The position numbers were made by a program, and so were the translations under genes. The notes beneath the pieces were generated by a model. It saw only the letters and a program-made list of their open reading frames with translations. It was not told where the DNA came from and ran no database searches. Below are positions 18,179-28,135 of a DNA stretch of 64,000 nt, piece by piece (within the stretch, counting starts at the first letter, position 1; every line of letters starts with the position of its first letter). This stretch comes from Iodobacter fluviatilis. Its GTDB lineage: Bacteria > Pseudomonadota > Gammaproteobacteria > Burkholderiales > Chitinibacteraceae. The DNA is taken from positions 2,480,001 through 2,544,000 of the forward strand of contig NZ_CP025781.1 in assembly GCF_004194535.1 (NCBI RefSeq), written 5' to 3'.

Positions 18179-21100
18179 TTAGCCAATAAACTGACGAGCA
18201 TTGCGGAACATCCGCATCCATGCGCCATCGTCGGTCCAATCGCTTGGGTGCCATGAGTTTTGCACTGTGCGGAATACGCGTTCTGGGTGCGGCATCATGA
18301 TGCTGAAGCGGCCATCGGCGGTGGTGACACCGGCAATCCCCTGTGGGCTGCCGTTTGGATTAGCCGGATAGGCTTCGGTGGTTTTACCGTGGCTATCCAC
18401 ATAACGCATGGCAACCAGCACTTTGTTGATATCGCCCTGCTGGCTGAAGTTGGCAAAGCCTTCGCCATGAGAAATGACCACTGGCATACGGCTGCCTGCC
18501 ATTTCGCTGAAGAATAATGATGGGGATTTAGTCAGCTCAGCCATCACCAAGCGTGCTTCAAACTGCTCGCTTTGATTACGGGTGAATTTAGGCCAGTGCT
18601 CAGCACCCGGAATAATACCGGATAGATTGGCCATCATCTGGCAGCCATTACATACGCCTAAACCAAAGGTATCTGAGCGGCCAAAGAAGGCTTCAAACTG
18701 TGCTCGGGCACTTGCATTAAATAGAATTGATTTTGCCCAGCCTTCGCCAGCACCCAGTACATCGCCATAGCTAAAGCCACCGCAAGCGGCTAAGCCTTGG
18801 AAATCTGCCAGTTGTACACGGCCAGAAATCACATCGCTCATGTGTACGTCAACGGCGGTAAAGCCTGCTCGAGTAAACGCGGCAGCCATTTCTACATGAC
18901 CATTCACGCCTTGCTCACGCAGCACGGCGATCTTAGGGCGAATGCCGGTTGCGATATAAGGCGCGGCGATGTTGATATTCTGATCAAAGCTCAGCTTGGC
19001 GAATAAGCCTTTCTCGTGCTTATCACTAAGGCGTGCATATTCTGCATCGGCACCGGCTGGGTTATCCCGCAGGCGCTGAATGCGCCAGCTGGTTTCCGAC
19101 CACGCTTTATGCAGATCAATGCGCGATTCTTCAAGCACCAAGCGATTTCGCGCTTTGATTTTGAGTTTGTCATCGTGGTTGGTGCTACCAATCACATGCA
19201 GCTCAGAGCGGATATCTACGTTAGCAAAGGCGGCAATCACGGCGGCAGTATCAGTGCGCTTCACTTGCAATACCGCGCCCAGCTCTTCGTTAAACAATAC
19301 GCCCATGACGCGTGCATTGGCATCGCGAGCCACGTCTTCTGCGGTGATCTCATCTTGCTGACGCTGGCGGCGGCGACGCTCGATGCACAGTTCATCAATT
19401 TCTAAAGTTACGCCAATATGGCTGGCAAACATCATTTCCGTGATCGTGGCAAATAGGCCGCCGTCGGAGCGGTCGTGGTAAGCCAAGAGCTTGCCTTCGG
19501 CATTTAGCTGTTGCACGGTTTCAAAGAAAGATTTTAGATGCGGCACGTTTACGATATCGGGGGCGGTATTGCCAACTTGCTTGTAAACCTGTGCCAGTGC
19601 CGAGCCACCCAAGCGGCATTTTCCATCGCCAAGATCGATCAGAATCAGATCAGTATCTACGCTGGTTTTTAGCTCTGGAGTCAGTGTTTTTCGAATATCT
19701 GTGACCGGTGCAAAGGCAGAAATCACTAAGGACAGCGGCGCAACTACTTGCTTGGCAGTCCCTGCGTCATCCCAGACGGTCTTCATGGATAATGAGTCTT
19801 TACCGACTGGAATCGATACACCCAGCTCGCGGCACAGCTCTAAGCCAACGGCTTGTACGGTATCGTAAAGATTGGCATCCTCCCCCGCATGGCCAGCGGG
19901 GGCCATCCAGTTTGCAGACAGTTTTACATCGGATAGCTGACGAATCGGCGCAGCCGCAATATTGGTCAGCGCTTCACCTACCGCCATACGGCCAGATGCT
20001 GGGCCAGAAATCAGCGCCAGCGGTGTGCGCTCGCCCATCGCCATTGCTTCGCCAAGATAGCTATCGTAAGCCATCGCAGTAACGGCCACGTCGGCCACCG
20101 GCACTTGCCAAGGGCCAACCATTTGGTCGCGAGCGGTAAAGCCGCCCACGGTGCGATCGCCAATATTAATCAGGAACGATTTATCGGCCACCGATGGCAA
20201 GCGCAATACGCGGTAAGCGGCTTCTTTCAGCTCTAAGTCAGAAGCGTCAAAAACAGCCAGCTCAGGCGCAATACGGCTCACGTCACGTGTCATTTTTGGA
20301 GGCTTGCCGAGTAAGACATTCATCGGCATATCGACAGGCTTGTTCTCGAAATGATCGTCAGCCAGCACCAGATGCTTTTCGTCGGTGACACGGCCAACCA
20401 CGGCAAACGGGCAACGCTCGCGTTCGCAAATGGCTTCAAATGCCAGCAAATCTTTAGGATCGATCGCCAATACATAACGCTCTTGGCTTTCGTTCGACCA
20501 AATTTCCTTAGGCGCCATGCCTTTTTCTTCGATATTGACTTTGCGCAGATTAAACACCGCGCCTTGGCCTGCGTCGTTCACTAGCTCAGGGAAGGCATTA
20601 GAAATACCGCCCGCGCCTACATCGTGAATCGACAGGACTGGATTATTTGCACCCAGCTGCCAGCAGCGATCGATCACTTCTTGCGCACGGCGTTGGATTT
20701 CTGGGTTGCCGCGCTGTACTGAATCGAAATCCAGATTGGCCGCATTGTCGCCAGTTGCCATCGAGCTGGCCGCGCTGCCGCCCATACCAATCAACATGCC
20801 GGGGCCGCCGATTTGGATGAGGAGCGAGCCATCAGGCAAGCCGTTTTTCTTAACGTGCAGGGCGCTGATATTGCCCAAACCACCGGCAATCATAATCGGC
20901 TTATGGTAGCCACGACGCTCGCCGTTTAGGTCTTCTTCAAAGGTGCGGAAGTAACCACAGATATTCGGGCGGCCAAATTCATTATTAAATGCGGCTGCAC
21001 CAATCGGGCCTTCGATCATGATATCCAGCGCGCTGGCAATGCGATCTGGCTTGCCGTAAGGCTGTGCTTCCCAAGGCTGCTCGGCCCCCGGAATATTTAA

Positions 21101-22129
21101 GTTGGATACGGTAAAGCCCGCCAAACCAGCTTTAGGCTTAGAGCCACGGCCGGTTGCGCCTTCGTCGCGAATTTCACCGCCGGAGCCGGTTGCAGCTCCG
21201 GCAAACGGCGAAATAGCGGTTGGGTGGTTATGCGTTTCCACCTTCATTAAAATATGCGTTTGTTCGGCGCTGAATGCGTATTCGGCGCTGCCTGCCTGTG
21301 GGTAAAAGCGGCTGATTTCTGCGCCTTCAATCACCGAAGAGTTATCTGAATAAGCCACAACTGTGCCCGCTGGCGCGGCTTTATGCGTTTCGCGGATCAT
21401 GCCAAACAGGCTGTAATCTTGTTTTTCGCCATTGATAATAAAATCGGCGTTAAAAATCTTGTGGCGGCAGTGCTCAGAATTAGCCTGCGCAAACATGGTC
21501 AACTCAACATCTGTGGGATTGCGGCCCAGCTTGTTGAAGTTTTCTACCAAGTAATCAATTTCATCATCGCTGAGTGCCAAGCCAAATTCGCTATTGGCTT
21601 TGACCAGTGCGGTTGTGCCACCGCCCAAGATATCAACTGTCAGAAAAGGTTTAGGCTCAAAGTGGCGGAATAGCTCATTGCCCGCTTCCAAGCTGCTGAA
21701 GACTTCTTCAGTCATTCGATCATGAATCAGCGGCAAGAGCAGATTACGCTCGGCATTAGATAAAGCTTCACCATTACTCTTGCTAACATAAAACACCATG
21801 CCGCGTTCGATACGGGCAATGTTGCGTAAGCCGCAGTGTTGGGCGATATCGGTGGCTTTAGACGACCAAGGAGAAATCGTCCCCAAGCGTGGCAAGACCA
21901 TAATCAAGCTGCCGGCAGCGAGCGCTGGCTGGGCTGGCTCACCGTAATGCAGAATTTTGCTGAGGATCGCTTGTTCATCATCACTCAGCGCTGCGCTGTG
22001 TTCGGCAAAGTGCCAATACTCAGCATAAATGCGGGCGGTGACGCCATGAGTGGCTAGGGCGGCGGTCAGTTTTTCGACCCGGAAAGATGAAAGCGCGGTA
22101 CCGCCGCGCAATTGGAGAACGTCAGCCAT
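18179..22129 (-). CDS. purL: Phosphoribosylformylglycinamidine synthase
   Basis: A single-chain FGAM synthetase of about 1316 residues. It converts FGAR, glutamine and ATP to FGAM in de novo purine synthesis. The start at 22129 ([20 protein letters not shown]) is chosen because it matches the E. coli-type N-terminus; an in-frame ATG 48 bases upstream adds unusual sequence. Visible parts include the PurL linker and ATP-binding domains ([20 protein letters not shown], then [20 protein letters not shown], then [19 protein letters not shown]). The C-terminal glutaminase domain has its nucleophile in [11 protein letters not shown] and the His/Glu pair in [10 protein letters not shown]. It is intact and stands alone with its own terminator. 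Confidence 0.97.
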   Translation of the reverse strand: MADVLQLRGGTALSSFRVEKLTAALATHGVTARIYAEYWHFAEHSAALSDDEQAILSKILHYGEPAQPALAAGSLIMVLPRLGTISPWSSKATDIAQHCGLRNIARIERGMVFYVSKSNGEALSNAERNLLLPLIHDRMTEEVFSSLEAGNELFRHFEPKPFLTVDILGGGTTALVKANSEFGLALSDDEIDYLVENFNKLGRNPTDVELTMFAQANSEHCRHKIFNADFIINGEKQDYSLFGMIRETHKAAPAGTVVAYSDNSSVIEGAEISRFYPQAGSAEYAFSAEQTHILMKVETHNHPTAISPFAGAATGSGGEIRDEGATGRGSKPKAGLAGFTVSNLNIPGAEQPWEAQPYGKPDRIASALDIMIEGPIGAAAFNNEFGRPNICGYFRTFEEDLNGERRGYHKPIMIAGGLGNISALHVKKNGLPDGSLLIQIGGPGMLIGMGGSAASSMATGDNAANLDFDSVQRGNPEIQRRAQEVIDRCWQLGANNPVLSIHDVGAGGISNAFPELVNDAGQGAVFNLRKVNIEEKGMAPKEIWSNESQERYVLAIDPKDLLAFEAICERERCPFAVVGRVTDEKHLVLADDHFENKPVDMPMNVLLGKPPKMTRDVSRIAPELAVFDASDLELKEAAYRVLRLPSVADKSFLINIGDRTVGGFTARDQMVGPWQVPVADVAVTAMAYDSYLGEAMAMGERTPLALISGPASGRMAVGEALTNIAAAPIRQLSDVKLSANWMAPAGHAGEDANLYDTVQAVGLELCRELGVSIPVGKDSLSMKTVWDDAGTAKQVVAPLSLVISAFAPVTDIRKTLTPELKTSVDTDLILIDLGDGKCRLGGSALAQVYKQVGNTAPDIVNVPHLKSFFETVQQLNAEGKLLAYHDRSDGGLFATITEMMFASHIGVTLEIDELCIERRRRQRQQDEITAEDVARDANARVMGVLFNEELGAVLQVKRTDTAAVIAAFANVDIRSELHVIGSTNHDDKLKIKARNRLVLEESRIDLHKAWSETSWRIQRLRDNPAGADAEYARLSDKHEKGLFAKLSFDQNINIAAPYIATGIRPKIAVLREQGVNGHVEMAAAFTRAGFTAVDVHMSDVISGRVQLADFQGLAACGGFSYGDVLGAGEGWAKSILFNASARAQFEAFFGRSDTFGLGVCNGCQMMANLSGIIPGAEHWPKFTRNQSEQFEARLVMAELTKSPSLFFSEMAGSRMPVVISHGEGFANFSQQGDINKVLVAMRYVDSHGKTTEAYPANPNGSPQGIAGVTTADGRFSIMMPHPERVFRTVQNSWHPSDWTDDGAWMRMFRNARQFIG

Positions 22130-22467
22130 GTCTTTGATCTTGTCTGGAAAGCCTCGGGAAGTCGCAATGATACCCAAAAACGACCTGATTTGCCTTGAAT
22201 ATCGGCGACTGTTTGCTAACTATATGGAATTTCTAGCAGGATAGGCTGACAAAGTAAAGTATTTATATTACGTTTGCTTACTGTTAGTTTTTATTAATAT
22301 TTATATATTCTGAATTAATTAACTGATGTTACGCACCCATTATGAAAAATCAATGGGTTAGGGTTTTCTCAATCAGCTGCAGAGCGCATTCCACCTAAAG
22401 GCCTGCGTAACATCAGTTAACTAATGGTTTTAGGGGGCTTCCATCAATGGCTTTGTTTGAAATATAA
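22130..22467. other. purL upstream region with a MITE-like element
   Basis: This stretch of about 340 bases holds the AT-rich purL promoter region (roughly 22180-22315) and the inverted-repeat element at 22319-22420. No open frame is supported. No PurR operator was recognised with confidence. Confidence 0.6.
22319..22420. repeat. 102-base MITE-like element with 17-base perfect inverted ends
   Basis: TTAACTGATGTTACGCA at 22319 is the exact reverse complement of TGCGTAACATCAGTTAA ending at 22420. A second internal hairpin (CCCATT and AATGGG) follows the left end. The ends suggest mobilisation by a DDE transposase with a TTAA or TA target preference. It has no coding capacity. Confidence 0.75.
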
Positions 22468-22495
22468 CAAAACCCAGCATTGCGGCTGGGTTTTG
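22468..22495 (-). terminator. Terminator of the TonB receptor gene
   Basis: The arms CAAAACCCAGC and GCTGGGTTTTG form a stem just after the receptor stop at 22522. On the reverse strand it is followed by a T-rich run. Confidence 0.85.
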
Positions 22496-22521
22496 TGTAT
22501 GGGTAAGCACTTGCTGTAGTT

Positions 22522-25239
22522 TTAGAACTTATAGCTACCACTTATGTAGAAAGAACGCATCATTGGGTCTGTATAGCGTGGGTCATAACCATTTTGATGC
22601 CCGTTGCCCGTGCGCAAGCTCATTGGTGGCTCGGTATCAAAGATGTTTTTCACGCCAGCACGGATTTCAAATGCTTTGTTTACAGTGTAAGTACCTTGCC
22701 AATCCATCGTGGTGTAGGAAGGAACTTCTAAGGTAATCATTTCATTTTGACCTGTAGCAAGATTACGTACCTCTGCTTCAGTATCGCCGTAGCCTGAACG
22801 GTAGTTGACCGTGATTGCATTATTAAATGCACCTGTTTTTAAGGCTACGTTGAGTTTCATGATATTACGGAAGGACACGGCATTGTTTTCACCGGTGTGG
22901 CCTAGGCTATCTGTCCAATCATTATCCGTACCTGCACGAGTGTAGGAGGAGTCAATCAGATATGTACCTGCCAGCGAGCCACTTAGCGTTCCAAAGTCAA
23001 GCTTGTAATTGCCGTTAAAATCCCAGTCTATCCCTTGGGTGTGGGACTGACCGATATTCATGGACATGCTCTTAAAGGCCCAGTACATATCACCTGTGCT
23101 GGCTTCTGCGCTCGGGGTAAATAAGCTGGCGTATTTAGCTGGGTCCTTCCAAGCAAGATCTTGGCTTACCGCAGAGACTTGGTTAGTGATTTTTACATCC
23201 CATAAGTCAGCGCCAAATGAGAAGTTAGATATTGGTTCGAAGCGGAAGCCAATGGTGTATTGCTCTGATTCTTCAGGCTTGAGTTTTTCATTGCCACCAG
23301 AAAGCATATCGTATTGGGCAAGTTTCGCCGGTTTGCAGTATGCAGTATCTGGGAATGGGCATGCTCTGGAGGTCGTTACGCCATGAGATACTAGCGGTTG
23401 GCCAATATCCAGCATATCTGGCGCTTTAAAGCCTGTGCCAATCGAGCCGCGAATCAGGAAAGACTTAGTAGGTTGGTAGCGAGCAGATAGTTTATAAGTG
23501 CTGGCTGCCATGTCTTCACCCATGGTGGTTTTGCTTATGCCGTTATCAATTTTATTAATATTGTCATAACGTACGGCCGCACTCACTTCTAGGTATTGAA
23601 TTACTGGTAGTAATAGCTCGGCAAACAGGCCGTAAGTCGCGCGATGCAGATCGTAGGCTGGAATATCATTAAAGCCATAAATTTTACCGTTTGCTGATGG
23701 CGATTGCTCATAGCTGTAATCACGGTAATCCACACCCAGACCTAAGTTGGCAGCACCGCCCGGCAGGGTAAATACTTCACCTGAGGTTTTGGCATCAACA
23801 CCTTTCAGCGTGGTTGACGCAGTACGGACCGCACCATTAAAGATGGAGTCTTTGATGAGTTGTTTGGTGGCTGTTGATTGGCTACCAATCGGTGCAAATG
23901 GGTCAAATGAGCCATTTTTTAGCATGTCGCGAAATTCGGCGTCTTTCATGTAACCGCCGACATAACGCTCTTCCAGTGCATTCTTGGACCAAGTCAAAGC
24001 CGTATTCCAGCTCCAACCTAATAATTCACCTTCGGCACCGGCTACAAAGTGATTGGAATCAGTCAGCGTTTGGCTATCACGTGTGCCCCAATCGTAAGCT
24101 CGATAGGTGGCGGATATTTTTTTAACATCAGCTTTTTGAGCTGAAGATAGGAATGGCTCAATTGAATTTTTATAGTAAGCAGAATTTTTATCAATGGTCA
24201 GTGACACGGGATTGGGCGCAATACGTGCCGTTAAGTCATAGCGTGAAAGAGCCATGTCCCCGAAGAATGTAAGGTTATCATTGACCTTGAATTTTACATT
24301 GGAAAACAAAGTGTCACGTTTTGATTCTGGGTAGATTTCAATAGTATTAACTAAGTCAAAACCACATGCATCTTCAGTGCTTAAGCTCTTAAAATTTAAC
24401 TCGCCGCAGCTACCAGTTTTGAGAAATCCAGGATTAAATGTTTTATTAGGGTTCTTTTTAGAATCATTAAATTGAACCGTGGCATTGGCTGGAATCGATG
24501 ATGGGCTGGTTCTATCAAAAACATAGTTATTGCCGTTAAAATTTAACGGTAAATATGATGTTTTAGCAAAGTCGCGATCTTTGGCTTTTAGTGCGGTTTG
24601 CTCGTCGTGACGATAGGATAGCAAAACGTTAAAGCGATCTTCATCCAAATCACCAAAGCCATAGCTAAAGGAGGTATTCCAGGATGAGCCGCCGCCCGAT
24701 TGCTGTGGTGCGTTATAGCTGGCGTCTACTTGACCACCTTGCAGATTTTTCTTGGTAATAAAGTTAATTACACCAGCAATAGCATCAGAGCCGTAAATGG
24801 CTGAAGCGCCATCGGTCAGCACTTCGATTCGTTCAATGGCGCTCATCGGAATGGCATTCAGATTCACTGCGCTACCATCGCCTTGTGGTGCGATACGGCG
24901 GCCATTTAATAACACCAGCGTGTAAGCTCTACCAATATCATGCAGCGAAGCATTCACATTCCCGCCAGAGTTCGTTCCCGCAGCCGTTGCCGCCACAGAG
25001 AAGCCTTGCATCGCAGGAATATTCTGTAGCAATTCAGCTACGTTGGTGGCACCTGAGCGAACGATCTCTTCTTTAGTAATTTGCTGAACCGGCAAAGCGC
25101 CTTCTTTTACGATGCGCTTAATACTTGAACCCGTTACTTCAACGCGTTGTACTTTATTTGGCGAGTCTTCGGCGACTGCAAAAGAGACGTAGCTGATGCT
25201 AGCTAGCGCGAGCGCTAAGGCTTTGATTGGGAATTTCAT
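22522..25239 (-). CDS. TonB-dependent outer-membrane receptor, probably for chitin oligosaccharides
   Basis: The 905-residue product has a signal peptide (MKFPIKALALALASISYVSF, cleavage after AVA) and AGGATAAGAG before the ATG. The plug domain begins with a TonB-box-like region (VQRVEVTGSSIKRIV) and contains LLQNIPAMQGFSV, LVLLNGRRIAPQGDGSAVNL and IEVLTDGASAIYGSDAIAGV. This is typical of the Oar-like class of large carbohydrate receptors. The beta-barrel follows, ending in an aromatic residue (SFYISGSYKF). It is divergent from the GH20 hexosaminidase gene, which points to chitooligosaccharides as substrate; this is inferred, because receptor specificity cannot be read from sequence. No nearby TonB/ExbB/ExbD. 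Confidence 0.88.
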   Translation of the reverse strand: MKFPIKALALALASISYVSFAVAEDSPNKVQRVEVTGSSIKRIVKEGALPVQQITKEEIVRSGATNVAELLQNIPAMQGFSVAATAAGTNSGGNVNASLHDIGRAYTLVLLNGRRIAPQGDGSAVNLNAIPMSAIERIEVLTDGASAIYGSDAIAGVINFITKKNLQGGQVDASYNAPQQSGGGSSWNTSFSYGFGDLDEDRFNVLLSYRHDEQTALKAKDRDFAKTSYLPLNFNGNNYVFDRTSPSSIPANATVQFNDSKKNPNKTFNPGFLKTGSCGELNFKSLSTEDACGFDLVNTIEIYPESKRDTLFSNVKFKVNDNLTFFGDMALSRYDLTARIAPNPVSLTIDKNSAYYKNSIEPFLSSAQKADVKKISATYRAYDWGTRDSQTLTDSNHFVAGAEGELLGWSWNTALTWSKNALEERYVGGYMKDAEFRDMLKNGSFDPFAPIGSQSTATKQLIKDSIFNGAVRTASTTLKGVDAKTSGEVFTLPGGAANLGLGVDYRDYSYEQSPSANGKIYGFNDIPAYDLHRATYGLFAELLLPVIQYLEVSAAVRYDNINKIDNGISKTTMGEDMAASTYKLSARYQPTKSFLIRGSIGTGFKAPDMLDIGQPLVSHGVTTSRACPFPDTAYCKPAKLAQYDMLSGGNEKLKPEESEQYTIGFRFEPISNFSFGADLWDVKITNQVSAVSQDLAWKDPAKYASLFTPSAEASTGDMYWAFKSMSMNIGQSHTQGIDWDFNGNYKLDFGTLSGSLAGTYLIDSSYTRAGTDNDWTDSLGHTGENNAVSFRNIMKLNVALKTGAFNNAITVNYRSGYGDTEAEVRNLATGQNEMITLEVPSYTTMDWQGTYTVNKAFEIRAGVKNIFDTEPPMSLRTGNGHQNGYDPRYTDPMMRSFYISGSYKF

Positions 25240-25563
25240 CTCTTATCCTAGGTAACGACTTTGCTTTTTTTGGAGACGCTTGTAAGTAAGCGATTAATCC
25301 GATCGTAACAATTACCCGGTAAATATTCCCGTTTTAAACGTAAGCGCTTGTTATTTGTTGCGCCTTTATGACAGTAAGAGCAATGAAGTGGCGTGAAGCG
25401 CCTGCTAATGCAGGTGTTTGGGTTGCTTGTGCTTTTTGTCTGCCCTTAGTAATTCCGCAATACAAGCAAAGTCCTTGCTGTTTTCATGGAGTGAATGCTT
25501 CTAAACTCTTTGTGCGCTATTGAGTGCGATGTTTTTAAAAAAACCAAAGAGACGGGAGATAAA
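25240..25563. promoter_or_regulatory. Divergent control region of receptor and hexosaminidase genes
   Basis: This region of about 320 bases is shared by two divergent chitin-related genes. Two symmetric sites stand out: cgcttgtaagtaagcg at 25277-25292 and taagcgcttgtta at 25341-25353. Both contain AAGCG/CGCTT half sites, and the second has the palindromic core AAGCGCTT. They could bind a LacI- or GntR-type regulator of chitin or GlcNAc use. The regulator is not in the window. This is pattern recognition only. Confidence 0.4.
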
Positions 25564-28047
25564 ATGACGCAGCCAGCGGGTGCACAATTGCAGCTAAAGT
25601 GGGAATGCCTGACTAATCATGACGAGGGAGACCATTTTTTAGCCGAGCTCACTATTACAAATCTTTCTGATGTGGCGTTAACTGGGCAAGATTGGGCGCT
25701 GTGTTTTAATAGCTGTCGCAAGATCAAGCCAGAAAGCGTGCAAGGTGGCTTTCGGGTTGAGCATGTTAATGGCGATCTTTCCCGTTTTATCCCTTCTAGA
25801 GAATTTGCAGGCTTAGCGGCGGGCGAATCGGTGGTGATTCGCTATCAGGGTTTGCTATGGGTGATTAATGAAACGGACGCTCCGCTGGGCTTTTATATTG
25901 TTTATCAAAACGAAATAGCCGAAGCGATTGGTGATCCTGAGATCGTGCCATTTAGCCGGCCAGAGCAATGCAATCGCACTTTAGGCGATCAAGTCCCGAC
26001 TATGACTGCAGCAATACGCTTTGAAGAAAATAAAGCACTCACTCTGCTGGCGAGTCATGCCGTTGGCAAAATTACGCCAACCCCATTAGAAGCCAGCTGG
26101 ACTGCAGGTGAATTCCTGATTAATGCGCACACTTTGATTGTGCACAGCGAGCCACTGGCTAAAGAGGCGGCGTTTTTGCGTGCTGTGCTACGGGATGTGA
26201 GTGGGGTAGAGCTGCAAAGAGCTCGCTCCGGCGCGGGAATTACCCTAGAAATTGGCGCGATTAGCGTGGCAGAAAGTGGCGCGCCGCTAGAGGCATATCT
26301 ATTAGAAATTAGTGCGGCCGGCATTGTGATTACCGGCGCTAGCCCAGCAGGGGTGATGAATGGGATTCAATCGCTGCGTCAGTTATTGCCGGTGAATAGC
26401 TATCAGAATCCACAGGCTGAGCTGGTTGTGCCACTGGGCCGAGTACTGGATGCGCCACGTTTTGCTTATCGCGGCATGCACTTGGATGTGGGACGTCATT
26501 TTTCTAGCAAAGAAACCGTGCTGCGCTTACTAGATTGCATGGCCTTATATAAGTTAAATAAATTTCACTTTCACCTGACTGATGATGAAGGTTGGCGCTT
26601 AGAGATTCCATCTTTGCCGGAGCTCACCGAGCTTGGCTCATTGCGCGGGTTTAGCGTGGACGAAAAAACCAGCTTATTGCCTAGCTTTGGCTCTGGTGCC
26701 AAAGTGGCTGGCTCTGCGGGAACCGGCTTTTATACCCGTGCCGAGTTTATCGAAATCTTGCAATTTGCTACCGCTCGCCATATTGAAGTGATCCCAGAAA
26801 TAGACGTGCCAGGCCATGCCCGTGCTGCGATTAAGGCGATGGAGCTGCGTTATGAGCGTTTAAAAGCGGCTGGTGATTTGGCGGGGGCAGAAGAATATCT
26901 GCTTAGCGATTTCAACGATCAATCCAAGTACGAATCGGTGCAGCTGTGGCAAGACAATGTGATCTGCATCGGCCAAGAGTCTTGCTACCGCTTTATTGAA
27001 ACGGTGTTGGTGGATATGAAGGCGATGTTTGCCGAGGCAGGCGCACCGCTCACCACCATGCATACTGGTGGCGATGAAGTGCCGCACGGCGCATGGGAAG
27101 GCTCGCCTGTATGTCAGGCATTTATGCAAGAGCAGGGCATTGCTTCGATTCAGGCCTTACAAAATTACTTCCTTGCCCGTTATCGCACCCTGTTGCAACA
27201 GCACAATCTGATCTTTGGAGGCTGGGAGGAAATAGCCTTATCTAAGCAAGATGGCAAGCATGGCCCGAATCCAGAATTTGTAGACGCCAAATTCCAGCCC
27301 TATGTTTGGAATAATGTCTGGGGCTGGGGGCAGGAGGATTTTGCCTATCAGCTCGCCAATGCAGGCTATCAAGTGGTGCTGTCGAATGTGACTAATCTGT
27401 ATTTCGATTTGTCCTACGCAAAAGATCCGCAAGAGCCAGGTTATTACTGGGGCGGCTTTATTGAAACGCGTGGTGCTTATGAATTCTGCCCGCTGGATAT
27501 TTACACTACCGCTACGGTTGATTTATTTGGTAAGCCATTAGATGCGAAAAAAGTGGCGCAAATGCAGCGCTTAACGCCAACAGGTAAGCAAAATGTCTTG
27601 GGGATTCAGGGCCAGCTCTGGGGTGAAAATACGCGTAATCAAGCGCGGGTTGAATATTTGGCGATGCCACGGGTGATTGCTTTGGCAGAGCGTGCGTGGG
27701 CAGCAGATCCAGCTTGGACTGCGCTTGCAAATAAAGCTGAGCGCGATGCCAAAATGAATGCCGATTGGAACCAGTTTGCCAATCGCTTAGGCCAACGTGA
27801 ATTGCCCCGCCTGGATGGCTTTTTAGGCGGTTATGGCTACCGCATCCCGCTGCCGGGCGTGCAATGCACAGATGGCTTAGTTGCTTTGAATGTGTCCGCG
27901 CCAGGCTTGGCTCTGCGTTATACCTTGGATGGCAGCGAGCCAACAGCAGCATCTATGCTATACACCGCGCCCTTTGCTGCCAGTGGGGAAGTCAAAGCCG
28001 CCGCATTTAGCCGCAGTGGGCGTAAAAGCAGAACCGTTGTAATGTAG
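25564..28047 (+). CDS. GH20 beta-N-acetylhexosaminidase (chitobiase type)
   Basis: The product has about 827 residues from the ATG at 25564, which has GGGAG six bases upstream. An in-frame ATG at 25495 would add a poor N-terminus. Domains in order: CHB_HEX-like sugar-binding domain (about 5-150, LQLKWECLTNHDEGDHFLAE), a GH20b domain, the GH20 barrel (from about 320, FAYRGMHLDVGRHFSSKETV), and a C-terminal chitobiase/hexosaminidase domain (LRYTLDGSEPTAAS). The catalytic Asp-Glu pair is in MHTGGDEVPHGAW. It releases GlcNAc from chitobiose and chitooligosaccharides. No signal peptide is visible, so it probably acts on imported sugars in the cytoplasm, consistent with the divergent TonB receptor. 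Confidence 0.93.
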   Translation: MTQPAGAQLQLKWECLTNHDEGDHFLAELTITNLSDVALTGQDWALCFNSCRKIKPESVQGGFRVEHVNGDLSRFIPSREFAGLAAGESVVIRYQGLLWVINETDAPLGFYIVYQNEIAEAIGDPEIVPFSRPEQCNRTLGDQVPTMTAAIRFEENKALTLLASHAVGKITPTPLEASWTAGEFLINAHTLIVHSEPLAKEAAFLRAVLRDVSGVELQRARSGAGITLEIGAISVAESGAPLEAYLLEISAAGIVITGASPAGVMNGIQSLRQLLPVNSYQNPQAELVVPLGRVLDAPRFAYRGMHLDVGRHFSSKETVLRLLDCMALYKLNKFHFHLTDDEGWRLEIPSLPELTELGSLRGFSVDEKTSLLPSFGSGAKVAGSAGTGFYTRAEFIEILQFATARHIEVIPEIDVPGHARAAIKAMELRYERLKAAGDLAGAEEYLLSDFNDQSKYESVQLWQDNVICIGQESCYRFIETVLVDMKAMFAEAGAPLTTMHTGGDEVPHGAWEGSPVCQAFMQEQGIASIQALQNYFLARYRTLLQQHNLIFGGWEEIALSKQDGKHGPNPEFVDAKFQPYVWNNVWGWGQEDFAYQLANAGYQVVLSNVTNLYFDLSYAKDPQEPGYYWGGFIETRGAYEFCPLDIYTTATVDLFGKPLDAKKVAQMQRLTPTGKQNVLGIQGQLWGENTRNQARVEYLAMPRVIALAERAWAADPAWTALANKAERDAKMNADWNQFANRLGQRELPRLDGFLGGYGYRIPLPGVQCTDGLVALNVSAPGLALRYTLDGSEPTAASMLYTAPFAASGEVKAAAFSRSGRKSRTVVM

Positions 28048-28104
28048 GGTGGGTAAGATTTTACCCGTTCTTAGGCCGTCAGGTGGGCGGCTAGAAAGCG
28101 TAAT

Positions 28105-28125
28105 GGGCGGGTTTTAAACCCGCCC
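28105..28125. terminator. Bidirectional terminator
   Basis: GGGCGGGTTT and AAACCCGCCC form a palindromic stem between the convergent hexosaminidase and peptidase-like genes. Related GTGGGTAAGATTTTACCC repeats lie just upstream. Confidence 0.7.
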
Positions 28126-28135
28126 TTACACCCGC

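Noticed and set aside
18046-18228. Reverse-strand frame of 60 codons downstream of purL
   Set aside because: It overlaps the purL end and its terminator, and has no family resemblance.
18260-22057. Many + strand frames inside purL
   Set aside because: These are antisense shadows of a clearly coding gene.
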